The notes under the pieces were generated by a model. It searched no databases, was not told the DNA's origin, and worked only from the letters and a program-made list of their open reading frames with translations. Positions 18,946-24,909 of a stretch of DNA of 64,000 nucleotides are shown here, one piece after another (position 1 is the first letter of the stretch; every line of letters starts with the position of its first letter). The translations under genes and the position numbers were made by a program. The stretch spans positions 620,001 through 684,000 of the forward strand of contig NZ_JYIJ01000019.1 of assembly GCF_001543895.1 (NCBI RefSeq). The letters are read 5' to 3'. The stretch is from Carbonactinospora thermoautotrophica. Lineage in GTDB: Bacteria; Actinomycetota; Actinomycetes; Streptomycetales; Carbonactinosporaceae.

Positions 18946-20058
18946 TCACCTCCTTCCGTGCTGGCAGTAACTCGCGAGGGGCGCGTTGGCCTCGCGGTAC
19001 CGCTTGGCCAGCGGCATGCAGGTGCCGCAGGACCCGCTCAGGGTGCAGCCGGAGCAGCCGCCCTGGCGGAGCAGGAGAGAGTCGGCGATCCCGGGCAGGC
19101 GGCGCAACCCTTCGATGCCCTCTTCCATGAGCGGGATCTGGGAGTCGCGGCCCACCTTGCAGATGGACGCCCGGCCGTGCGGGTCGACGTGGAAGAACGT
19201 CACCCCCGCGTTGCAACCGGTGAAGGGCTTGCGTTGACGCAGGTGTTCGACTGACTGGGCGGGCAGGCTCTCGGCGCCGCCGTAGATCGTCGGGGAGATG
19301 TTGGTGTACTCCATGTAGGGCAGGCCGAGGCGTTCGGCCATGGCCCGCATCGCGTCGATCTCGTGGGCGTTGTGGCGGGTGATGATCAGGTTCAGGCGCA
19401 GGGGCAGGCCGGCTTCGTGCGCGGCGAGCAGGCCCTTCTCGAACTTCTTGAATGAGCCTGGGCGGCGGGTGAGGCTGTCGTAGCCCTCGGGGGTGGCGCC
19501 GTACACGCTGAGCGTGACCCGGTAGGGCCGCCTCGTGGTGAGCAGGTCCAGGATCTTCGGGTCGTGCAGGCGGGAGCCGTTGGAGGAGATGGTGAGCATC
19601 ATGCCCAGCTCGTACGCCAGGCCGTAGACCTCGGGGAACAGCCTGTCGATCAGCGGTTCCCCGCCCGTGAGCTGGAGCCACAGCACCCCTACGTCGCGGA
19701 GGATGTACAGCAGCCGCTCCCGGTCCGGCCAGCTCAGTCCCTCGAAGCGTTTCAGGCCGAGGTAGCAGTGCTCGCAGTCGTAGTTGCAGCCCAGATTCAA
19801 CTCATACGAGGCGCGGCCATACCCGTAGGGCGACGGCGTGCGGACCAGCACCGTCTCGCTCGCCGGCCGCCCGGCCAGGTCGATGTCGCTCCACGCGCGG
19901 CGTACCGCGTCCACCAGCCACGCCGGAGGGTCCTCGCTGGCTTTGGCGGCCTGCCGCAACTCCTGGTAGTGGCGGTCAGTGATCGTCAACCCCTGCAGGC
20001 TGCCCGGGCGCAGGACGAGGTGGTGGTCTAAGAACGGGCTGGCGATGAGCTCGTGCAT
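18946..20058 (-). CDS. Radical SAM/SPASM peptide-modifying enzyme
   Basis: 370 residues. The radical SAM cluster motif is LGCNYDCEHCYLG (Cys91, Cys95, Cys98), with GGEP at 132-135 for SAM binding. The C-terminus is a full SPASM-type domain: Cys282 in FTGCNAGVTFF, Cys300 in RASICKVG, then Cys335, 338, 344, 347 in GGCSGCTLSGSCGTCMPL, and Cys365. These seven cysteines can hold two auxiliary Fe-S clusters, as in sactipeptide and other RiPP maturases. ATG 20058 follows GAGGGAAG; an in-frame ATG at 20076 is less well placed. First gene of the three-gene cluster, with the precursor 7 nt downstream. Confidence 0.92.
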   Translation of the reverse strand: MHELIASPFLDHHLVLRPGSLQGLTITDRHYQELRQAAKASEDPPAWLVDAVRRAWSDIDLAGRPASETVLVRTPSPYGYGRASYELNLGCNYDCEHCYLGLKRFEGLSWPDRERLLYILRDVGVLWLQLTGGEPLIDRLFPEVYGLAYELGMMLTISSNGSRLHDPKILDLLTTRRPYRVTLSVYGATPEGYDSLTRRPGSFKKFEKGLLAAHEAGLPLRLNLIITRHNAHEIDAMRAMAERLGLPYMEYTNISPTIYGGAESLPAQSVEHLRQRKPFTGCNAGVTFFHVDPHGRASICKVGRDSQIPLMEEGIEGLRRLPGIADSLLLRQGGCSGCTLSGSCGTCMPLAKRYREANAPLASYCQHGRR

Positions 20059-20196
20059 GGTCTTCCCTCGTGGCATCTGGTAGTCGGGTTGGGTGGCGGG
20101 CCGTGCGGGCGGTTCTTCTCGGTCACCGGGTTGCGGGGGCGTGGGTTGAGTCGGTGGCGCGGGAGTCCGGGCCCGCACGGCCCGCCGGCTTCGGTG

Positions 20197-20247
20197 GCGT
20201 CGGCTTTGGCCGCGTCGGCTTTGGCCGCGTCGGCTTTGGCCGCGTCG
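20197..20247. repeat. Tandem 15-nt repeat, three full copies plus a partial
   Basis: GCGTCGGCTTTGGCC occurs at 20197-20211, 20212-20226 and 20227-20241 without interruption, then GCGTCG begins a fourth copy that runs into the inverted repeat. All copies are identical. It lies about 140 nt upstream of the radical SAM start. Confidence 0.9.
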
Positions 20248-20292
20248 AGTGTGCGTGTCGTCACACGTGTGTGACGACACGCACACTCGACG
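20243..20292. repeat. Perfect 24-bp inverted repeat with a 2-nt loop
   Basis: The left arm 20243-20266 (starts CGTCGAGTGTGCG, ends GTCACAC) is exactly complementary to the right arm 20269-20292, with only GT between. There is no T-run in either direction (A-run on the plus side), so it is not a standard terminator. It could be a regulatory cruciform or RNA hairpin, a multimeric protein site, or the end of a mobile element. Confidence 0.9.
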
Positions 20293-20406
20293 AAAAGGCC
20301 CGGCCGGCGGGGCACCACGGGGGACGGTGTACCGGCCGGGCCGAGTGAGGGCCGTCCCCGCCCCGGGGAGGCGGCGGGGGTCGGGGCGGCCCAGGGGGAG
20401 GCGGCT

Positions 20407-20514
20407 TCAGCGGGGCAGCCAGCCCAGCGCGTACAGGAAGCCGGGCAGTGCGAGCAGGGCCAGGCCGACCAGCAGGATCAGCGTGACCTCGGTCTCACGG
20501 CTGAGCCGACGCAT
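20407..20514 (-). CDS. 35-residue single-pass membrane peptide
   Basis: Reads MRRLSRETEVTLILLVG, then a hydrophobic helix ending LPGFLYALGWLPR. One membrane span, basic N-terminus inside. Start ATG 20514 overlaps the end of the upstream 55-residue gene, so translation is likely coupled. Function unknown. It is the last of four tiny coupled genes in front of the radical SAM cluster. Confidence 0.6.
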   Translation of the reverse strand: MRRLSRETEVTLILLVGLALLALPGFLYALGWLPR

Positions 20515-20662
20515 CGGGTGCCCCGTACAGGAACGCGATCTCGCTCGGGGTCAGCGGCAGCGAGCACGGGCCGCACGGGTTGCCGTTCACCTGGCCGGTG
20601 CCGTGGCAGGTGGCACAGGCGGGATCCACCACGGCGCGCAGCCTGGTCGTCGGCTCGGTCAC
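20495..20662 (-). CDS. 55-residue CxxC zinc-ribbon-like small protein
   Basis: Starts at GTG 20662 (VTEPTTRLRAVVDP). It carries CATCHGTGQVNG followed by CGPCSLPLTPSE, two CxxC pairs like a single DnaJ-type zinc knuckle. Start overlaps the upstream stop by GTGA. Codon use is GC3-rich. Small proteins of this kind accompany XRE regulators in actinomycete accessory elements. A zinc-binding role is inferred from the cysteines; no function is known. Confidence 0.65.
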   Translation of the reverse strand: MTEPTTRLRAVVDPACATCHGTGQVNGNPCGPCSLPLTPSEIAFLYGAPDASAQP

Positions 20663-20910
20663 CCTTTCCACCCCCAGCTCCGGGCGTGGGCCTCGACGCT
20701 GGGCCGGATCTGCGGGTGGGTTTCGAGCAGGTTCGCGACGAGGCCGGCGAGCAGGTCAGTCCACTGCTTGTACGTGAGCAGGTCCTGCAACGTCGGGTTC
20801 TGGATCTGCGCGCCAGCGCGGATGCCCTGCAGGTACTTCTCCAGCGTGGGCGGGGCCGGCGGGAAGTGGGTGACGTGGCCGTTGGGGCTCTGCCGCGGGG
20901 GGATGGTCAC
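20659..20910 (-). CDS. 83-residue protein of unknown function
   Basis: Starts at GTG 20910 after GGGGAGG (VTIPPRQSPNGHVTHFPPAP). The rest is helical: TLEKYLQGIRAGAQIQNPTL and WTDLLAGLVANLLETHPQIR. No cysteine, signal or membrane segment. Coupled by GTGA overlaps to the genes on both sides. No family recognised. A longer reading to ATG 20946 lacks a ribosome site. Confidence 0.65.
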   Translation of the reverse strand: MTIPPRQSPNGHVTHFPPAPPTLEKYLQGIRAGAQIQNPTLQDLLTYKQWTDLLAGLVANLLETHPQIRPSVEAHARSWGWKG

Positions 20911-21038
20911 CGCGCCTCCCCAGTACGGCCGGTCCCGGGGTTGCATACGCACGTGCTGAGGCACAGGCAGCCGGGCTCGGTCCAGACGCCGGATGCGGCG
21001 AGGATCAGGCGGGCGCGGTGTTCTCGTCGCCACTTCAT
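20907..21038 (-). CDS. 43-residue cysteine-containing small protein
   Basis: Reads MKWRREHRARLILAASGVW, then EPGCLCLSTCVCNPGTG. The Cys-Leu-Cys and Cys-Val-Cys pairs could bind metal. ATG 21038 follows GAGGGAG; the stop overlaps the next GTG (GTGA). First gene of the small-ORF string, 54 nt after an inverted-repeat operator. Not recognised. It could also be considered a second small peptide substrate, but no leader-like features are seen. Confidence 0.55.
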   Translation of the reverse strand: MKWRREHRARLILAASGVWTEPGCLCLSTCVCNPGTGRTGEAR

Positions 21039-21100
21039 AGTCGACTCCCTCATGATCAGATCACGTGAGGGAGACGGTAGGGGCGAAGCAGTCAAAAACG

Positions 21101-21115
21101 TTCACGCAGCGTGAA
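21101..21115. promoter_or_regulatory. Operator-like palindrome before the small-ORF string
   Basis: TTCACGC-A-GCGTGAA is a perfect 7-bp inverted repeat. A degenerate copy, TTCACGCCGCGTTGA, lies at 21149-21163, 48 bp away. Both are in the only gap between the XRE regulator's stop and the four small ORFs. A likely target of that regulator. Confidence 0.6.
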
Positions 21116-21171
21116 GATCATTTTTTTCACCCTCGGTAAAACCAGACCTTCACGCCGCGTTGATGACAGGG

Positions 21172-22395
21172 CTAGTTGAGCACGCCGATACGCTGCGCCA
21201 ACCCCCGCAGCTTCGCGCGCTGCGTCACCCGCCGTTCGTGCCGCAGCAGGACGCGGGTCATCTGCTGCGCTTCGATGCTGAACGCTGTGTCTTCTGGCGA
21301 CTCCTCCTCGGCGGCCAGCAGCGCGAACAGCGTCGCGTCAGGCTCGCCTCGCTGGGCGTGTGCGCGGGCGACCTGAATCTGATGGGTGAAGCGCCGCTCG
21401 ACCGACGCCGCGAGGCTCCCGTCCACGAGCCGTATCTGATCCTGGAGTGTCCGGCTGTCTCCCAGCTCCAGGGCGACTCCCACTGTGTGGATGCCGACGT
21501 TCGCCGGGCCGAACACCGTCCAGTACGTGTTCCGCTCCCCGGTTCGGCTGGCGGCCCGGTCCGCCTCGCGGAGCGCGTCCCACGCCGCGCCGTTGTCACC
21601 GGTACGGGCCGCGAGGATGCCACCGAGCAGGTGCAGAGCACCCCACATGGCCAGATGGTCGCTGCTTCCGTCCGGCAGGGTCGGTTCCAGAGCCCGGATC
21701 GCCTCACGGACGAGGTGACGTGCCTCGTCAGGCTTGCCCTGACTGGAGTACACCATGCCCATGTTCCACACGCTCGCAGCGATCAACGGGAGGTGATCCG
21801 CCTCGTACGCGATCGTGACCGCCCGGTCCGCGACCATCAGCGCCAGCTCCAGCTCACCCACCCGCTTCAGGAACGCACGCGCCAACTGGTACAGCTCGGC
21901 CAGCATCCCCAGCGCCCGGCGCCGGTCGTCCCCGGACAGGTACCGGGCGGCCTGCTGCGCCTCGGTGAGCGCTCCAGGTAGCTGAGGGCCGATCTCGCTG
22001 TACCGCCGCTTCGACGCCTGCCACCGCTCCCACAGGTCCGTGACGCGGCGCCGCAACGCGCGCAGGTCAGGCTGCGCGGACGGTTCTGGGATCCACGCCG
22101 GGTACTGGTGAAGAACCTCCCGGATCCGCGGCACGGTGTCATGCTCGCAGCGGCCGTTGGGTGCCAGGCCCAGCGGATGCCCGGTGAGGTCTTGGAGGCT
22201 GACGTGCAGGTAGTTGGCGATGTCGACCAGGATGCGGTAGCTGTCGATCTCGCGTTTGCCGGCCTCGATCTGGGACAGCCAAGATGAGCCGCGGCCCACG
22301 TGCGCGGCGAGCGCGGTCTGCGTGACGCCGCGCCGCTCGCGGAACTCCTTGATGCGCCTGCCGATGCCGCTGGACAGGGCGGACTCGTCGGCCAT
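21172..22395 (-). CDS. XRE-family regulator with C-terminal helical repeat domain
   Basis: 407 residues. N-terminal HTH at about 10-65: IGRRIKEFRERRGVTQTALA, GRGSSWLSQIEAGKREIDSY. After a linker, residues 150-400 form TPR-like helical repeats (LGMLAELYQLARAFLKRVGE, ADRAVTIAYEADHLPLIAAS, GKPDEARHLVREAIRALEP). This architecture is common in actinomycete regulators near small-protein or peptide loci, where the repeats may bind a signal. It probably controls the small ORFs through the palindrome 57 nt past its stop, and perhaps the RiPP genes. Encoded on the same strand as its supposed targets. Confidence 0.88.
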   Translation of the reverse strand: MADESALSSGIGRRIKEFRERRGVTQTALAAHVGRGSSWLSQIEAGKREIDSYRILVDIANYLHVSLQDLTGHPLGLAPNGRCEHDTVPRIREVLHQYPAWIPEPSAQPDLRALRRRVTDLWERWQASKRRYSEIGPQLPGALTEAQQAARYLSGDDRRRALGMLAELYQLARAFLKRVGELELALMVADRAVTIAYEADHLPLIAASVWNMGMVYSSQGKPDEARHLVREAIRALEPTLPDGSSDHLAMWGALHLLGGILAARTGDNGAAWDALREADRAASRTGERNTYWTVFGPANVGIHTVGVALELGDSRTLQDQIRLVDGSLAASVERRFTHQIQVARAHAQRGEPDATLFALLAAEEESPEDTAFSIEAQQMTRVLLRHERRVTQRAKLRGLAQRIGVLN

Positions 22396-22537
22396 GGCTT
22401 CACCTCCAGCACAGGTGCGCCAGATACGGCGATCCGCCGGCCAGGGCCTGTTGGCTGGTCGGCGGACACCGTATGCTCTTGGCGATCAGGTCACGTCTCA
22501 GGCTACGCCCAGCACCCGTGGCCTGAGAACAGCGAAG

Positions 22538-22569
22538 CCGCCCGGCCCCTCGCGTGAGGGACCGGGCGG
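22538..22569. terminator. Hairpin in the XRE-DUF6247 divergent gap
   Basis: CCGCCCGGcCCCTC and GAGGGaCCGGGCGG pair with one mismatch around a GCGT loop. A weaker complementary pair, CTCAGGC (22498-22504) and GCCTGAG, precedes it. There is no gene on the plus strand before it, so it may be a leader hairpin or the end of a small transcript. Confidence 0.4.
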
Positions 22570-22671
22570 ATCGTTGTATGTGGCGGTTATATGCCAACCC
22601 CTCACCCGGACGGGTTACAGGCCATCGCGGCCGGGCGGCACCGGGCTCGACCTGACGGCACACTCGCGCGC

Positions 22672-22983
22672 ATGAGCCACAGCGACGACACCCAAGCGCT
22701 GAGCCCCTACGCGCCCCGCGTGGACAAGACCCCCGCCACGGTACGCCAAGCACTTGACCCGGACCTGCGCGCCGAATACGAGGCCGAATGGCGGGCCGCG
22801 CTCGATCAAGCGAAGGAGACGTTCGACCTCGCCGCCGCCTTCGACGTGCTTGAACGCTGGTGGCCGGTCGCCCAGGTCTGTGTCCAGCCCGGCGGGCGGC
22901 AGCAGGTAGAGCGGGCCGAGCGAGAGTGGCTGGCGGGGACGCTCAACGGCATCCCTTACGACCTTGAGGGCGATGACCTCTGA
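22672..22983 (+). CDS. DUF6247 family protein, probable antitoxin
   Basis: 103 residues starting MSHSDDTQALSPYAPRVDK. The body has ATVRQALDPDLRAEYEAEWR and FDVLERWWPVAQVCVQPG, and ends NGIPYDLEGDDL. DUF6247 proteins are found directly upstream of RelE-like genes in actinomycetes and act as the presumed antitoxin. Here the stop overlaps the next ATG by one base (TGATG). ATG 22672 is the first start in frame with good coding bias. A DNA-binding domain is not evident. Confidence 0.8.
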   Translation: MSHSDDTQALSPYAPRVDKTPATVRQALDPDLRAEYEAEWRAALDQAKETFDLAAAFDVLERWWPVAQVCVQPGGRQQVERAEREWLAGTLNGIPYDLEGDDL

Positions 22984-23231
22984 TGGCTTACCGGGTCGTC
23001 TTCGACCCGCGGGCGGACGAGATCCGGCGCACTCTGCCTTTGCGGGCGAAAGTCGCGTTGAAGGCGAAGCTCGCGTTGATCTTCAAGGATCCGACTGCAT
23101 ACGGCCGGCAGTACGGGAGCAGCCCGTACATGCGGGCGTGTCCCTTCGGGGGTAATGATCAGGGGTTGATCATCTATATCGATGACATGCGTCAGACGAT
23201 CACGGTGACGGACATCGTCTGGGTGGAGTGA
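22983..23231 (+). CDS. RelE/ParE-like toxin
   Basis: 82 residues. The RelE fold is suggested by MAYRVVFDPRADEIRRTLP, LKAKLALIFKDPTAYGRQYG and YIDDMRQTITVTDIVWVE. The length is usual for the family, whose members cut mRNA on the ribosome or inhibit gyrase. It is directly coupled to the DUF6247 gene, the normal antitoxin-first order. Classical RelE catalytic Arg/Lys residues cannot be assigned with certainty. Confidence 0.8.
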   Translation: MAYRVVFDPRADEIRRTLPLRAKVALKAKLALIFKDPTAYGRQYGSSPYMRACPFGGNDQGLIIYIDDMRQTITVTDIVWVE

Positions 23232-23290
23232 CCCCGGGCGCGATGAAGCCGCCTCAGTGATCCTGTTGGGCTCCACGCCCGTTTGCTCAC

Positions 23291-23634
23291 ATGCTGATCT
23301 CGGACAGTGCGCGGTGGGCGTATCGGCGCGCGAGGTCGACGGCTTCTCCCCGGCTGAAATACCCGTCCAGGGTGCGTAGTGCCGGCTTGGCCATGGAGTC
23401 GGCCAGCTCGTTCAACGGGTGCCCAGCATGGCCTTTGACCCACTCGACCTTGTACTGGCGCGGGTCGCTCGCGAGCTTGCGGGAGAGGGTTACGAGTGTG
23501 GGTGTCCAGCCGCTCTTGCGGTACAGGGTGTAGCCGTTGGAGTAGATGAGGTGCCCTTTACGCCAGGCGCGCAGGTACTCAGCCCCCGAGACTCGCCCAC
23601 GCGAGGCGACTATCGCCAGCCGAGATGTGGGCAC
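23291..23634 (-). CDS. Degenerate or truncated RNase H-like protein
   Basis: 114 residues. The C-terminal half has the RNase HI motif VEWVKGHAGHPLNELADSMA (H-x-G-x-x-x-N-x-x-A-D). The preceding LIYSNGYTLYRKSGW corresponds to the strand that normally carries the third catalytic Asp, here replaced. The N-terminal DGS strand and catalytic Glu region are absent. It is therefore shorter than the usual 140-150 residues and probably inactive, or a different RNase H-like branch. It lies 53 nt from tRNA-Gly, at a probable island edge. Confidence 0.6.
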
Positions 23635-23687
23635 GCCCTGGAATCCGCTAGAGTTCAGTTGTAAGCAGCCGGTGAACGATCCGGCAC

Positions 23688-23760
23688 GCGGACGTGGCTC
23701 AGTTGGTAGAGCATCACCTTGCCAAGGTGAGGGTCGCGGGTTCGAGTCCCGTCGTCCGCT
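23688..23760 (+). tRNA. tRNA-Gly (anticodon GCC)
   Basis: Acceptor GCGGACG pairs with CGTCCGC. D-arm GGCTCAGTTGGTAGAGC, anticodon loop TTGCCAA gives GCC, T-loop GGTTCGAGTCC. Discriminator T. It lies at the end of the accessory island; no second copy of its 3' end was found. Confidence 0.95.
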
Positions 23761-23920
23761 CAGGTGGTGAGGCCGCCGACCCCGGTCGGCGGCCTCGGTG
23801 TTTTCCGGGTGCGCACGGGCGCTGGGAAGGTGCCCGCATGCCGAACCGCGTCCCGCCGCCCGGGAAGTCCCACGATCGCTTCGCCGACTTGGCCGGCCCT
23901 GACCACGCGGGAGGATCCGG

Positions 23921-24814
23921 TCAGGCGACGAAGGGCCGCCCGGTCAGCCGCTCGTACGCCTCCACGTACTTCGCGCGCGTCCGCGCCACCACGTCCTCCG
24001 GCAGCGGCGGCGGGGCCTCGCCCGAGCGGCGATCCCAGCCGGACTCCGGCGAGGTGAGCCAGTCCCGGACGAACTGCTTGTCGAACGAGGGCTGGGGTCG
24101 GCCCGGCTCCCAGGCGTCCGCCGGCCAGTACCGGGACGAGTCCGGCGTCAGCACCTCGTCGCCCAGCACCAGGCGGCCGGTGGCGTCGCGGCCGAACTCG
24201 AACTTGGTGTCCGCCAGGATCAGGCCCCGCTCCCGCGCGATGTCGTGGGCCCGCCGGTAGATCCGCAGCGTCAGGTCGCGCAGCTTCGCCGCGGTCTCCT
24301 CCCCCACGGTGGCGACCACCGCCTCGTAGGAGATGTTCTCGTCGTGCCGGCCGATCTCGGCCTTGGTGGCCGGCGTGAAGATCGGCTCCGGCAGCCGCGA
24401 CCCGTCGGTCAGCCCCGGCGGCAGCTCAACCCCGCAGACGGCGCCGGTCCGCCGGTAGTCCGCCAGGCCCGACCCGGTCAGGTACCCGCGGGCGACGCAC
24501 TCCACCGGCACCATCTCCAGGCGCCGGCACAGCATCGCCCGGCCCCGCAGCTCGTCCTTGTGCGGCCGCAGCTCCGCCGGGAACTCGTCCACGTCCGCCG
24601 TGACCACGTGGTTCGGCACCAGGTCGGCAAGCTGCTCGAACCACCACAGCGACAGCTGCGTGAGGATCTTCCCCTTGTCCGGGATCGGGGAGTCCAGCAC
24701 CCAGTCGTACGCCGAGATCCGGTCGGTCGCCACCAGCAACAGCAGGTCATCGCCGACCGCGTACAGCTCGCGCACCTTGCCCGAGCCGATGTGCCGCAGT
24801 CCGGGGAGCGTCAT
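23921..24814 (-). CDS. purC: SAICAR synthase
   Basis: 297 residues. Joins CAIR and aspartate with ATP to give SAICAR. Begins [20 protein letters not shown] (glycine-rich ATP loop). [20 protein letters not shown] and [17 protein letters not shown] are family signatures. [11 protein letters not shown] and the final [13 protein letters not shown] are typical. The ATG at 24814 is chosen; an in-frame GTG lies 9 nt earlier. The longer upstream frame covers a terminator-like hairpin and is not coding. Confidence 0.97.
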   Translation of the reverse strand: MTLPGLRHIGSGKVRELYAVGDDLLLLVATDRISAYDWVLDSPIPDKGKILTQLSLWWFEQLADLVPNHVVTADVDEFPAELRPHKDELRGRAMLCRRLEMVPVECVARGYLTGSGLADYRRTGAVCGVELPPGLTDGSRLPEPIFTPATKAEIGRHDENISYEAVVATVGEETAAKLRDLTLRIYRRAHDIARERGLILADTKFEFGRDATGRLVLGDEVLTPDSSRYWPADAWEPGRPQPSFDKQFVRDWLTSPESGWDRRSGEAPPPLPEDVVARTRAKYVEAYERLTGRPFVA

Positions 24815-24864
24815 GGTTGACACCCTATGACCTGCGGCGCCGGGATTCCGGCCGGGGTACGGGA

Positions 24865-24904
24865 CGATCAGGGGCCGGGCACGGTCGTGCCCGGCCCCTG
24901 ATCG
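24865..24904. terminator. Strong hairpin between the proline-rich gene and purC
   Basis: Left arm 24865-24883 (CGATCAGGGGCCGGGCACG) and right arm 24886-24904 pair perfectly over 19 bp with a GT loop, 6 nt past the stop of the proline-rich gene. No T-run. It probably ends the purB transcript before purC. Confidence 0.75.
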
Positions 24905-24909
24905 TTCGC

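Larger units (their letters stand above)
20059..20406. other. Leader region of the radical SAM cluster
   Basis: 348 bp without a gene. It holds the 15-nt tandem repeats and the large inverted repeat listed separately. Sequence next to the enzyme start (20059-20196) is GC-rich with no clear -10/-35. The region must carry the promoter of the three-gene cluster or an untranslated link from the small ORFs upstream. Confidence 0.5.

Noticed and set aside
20197-20247. CRISPR array
   Set aside because: The 15-nt copies are directly adjacent without spacers and there are no cas genes.
20243-20292. Intrinsic terminator
   Set aside because: No T-run on either strand next to the stem; listed instead as an inverted repeat.
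21092-21121. 9-codon ORF MIFTLRERF on the minus strand in the regulator gap
   Set aside because: It overlaps the palindrome; too short and without a proper ribosome site.
23688-23760. Attachment-site duplicate of tRNA-Gly
   Set aside because: No second copy of the tRNA 3' end was found between 17.1 and 23.7 kb, so an integrative element boundary is not proven.
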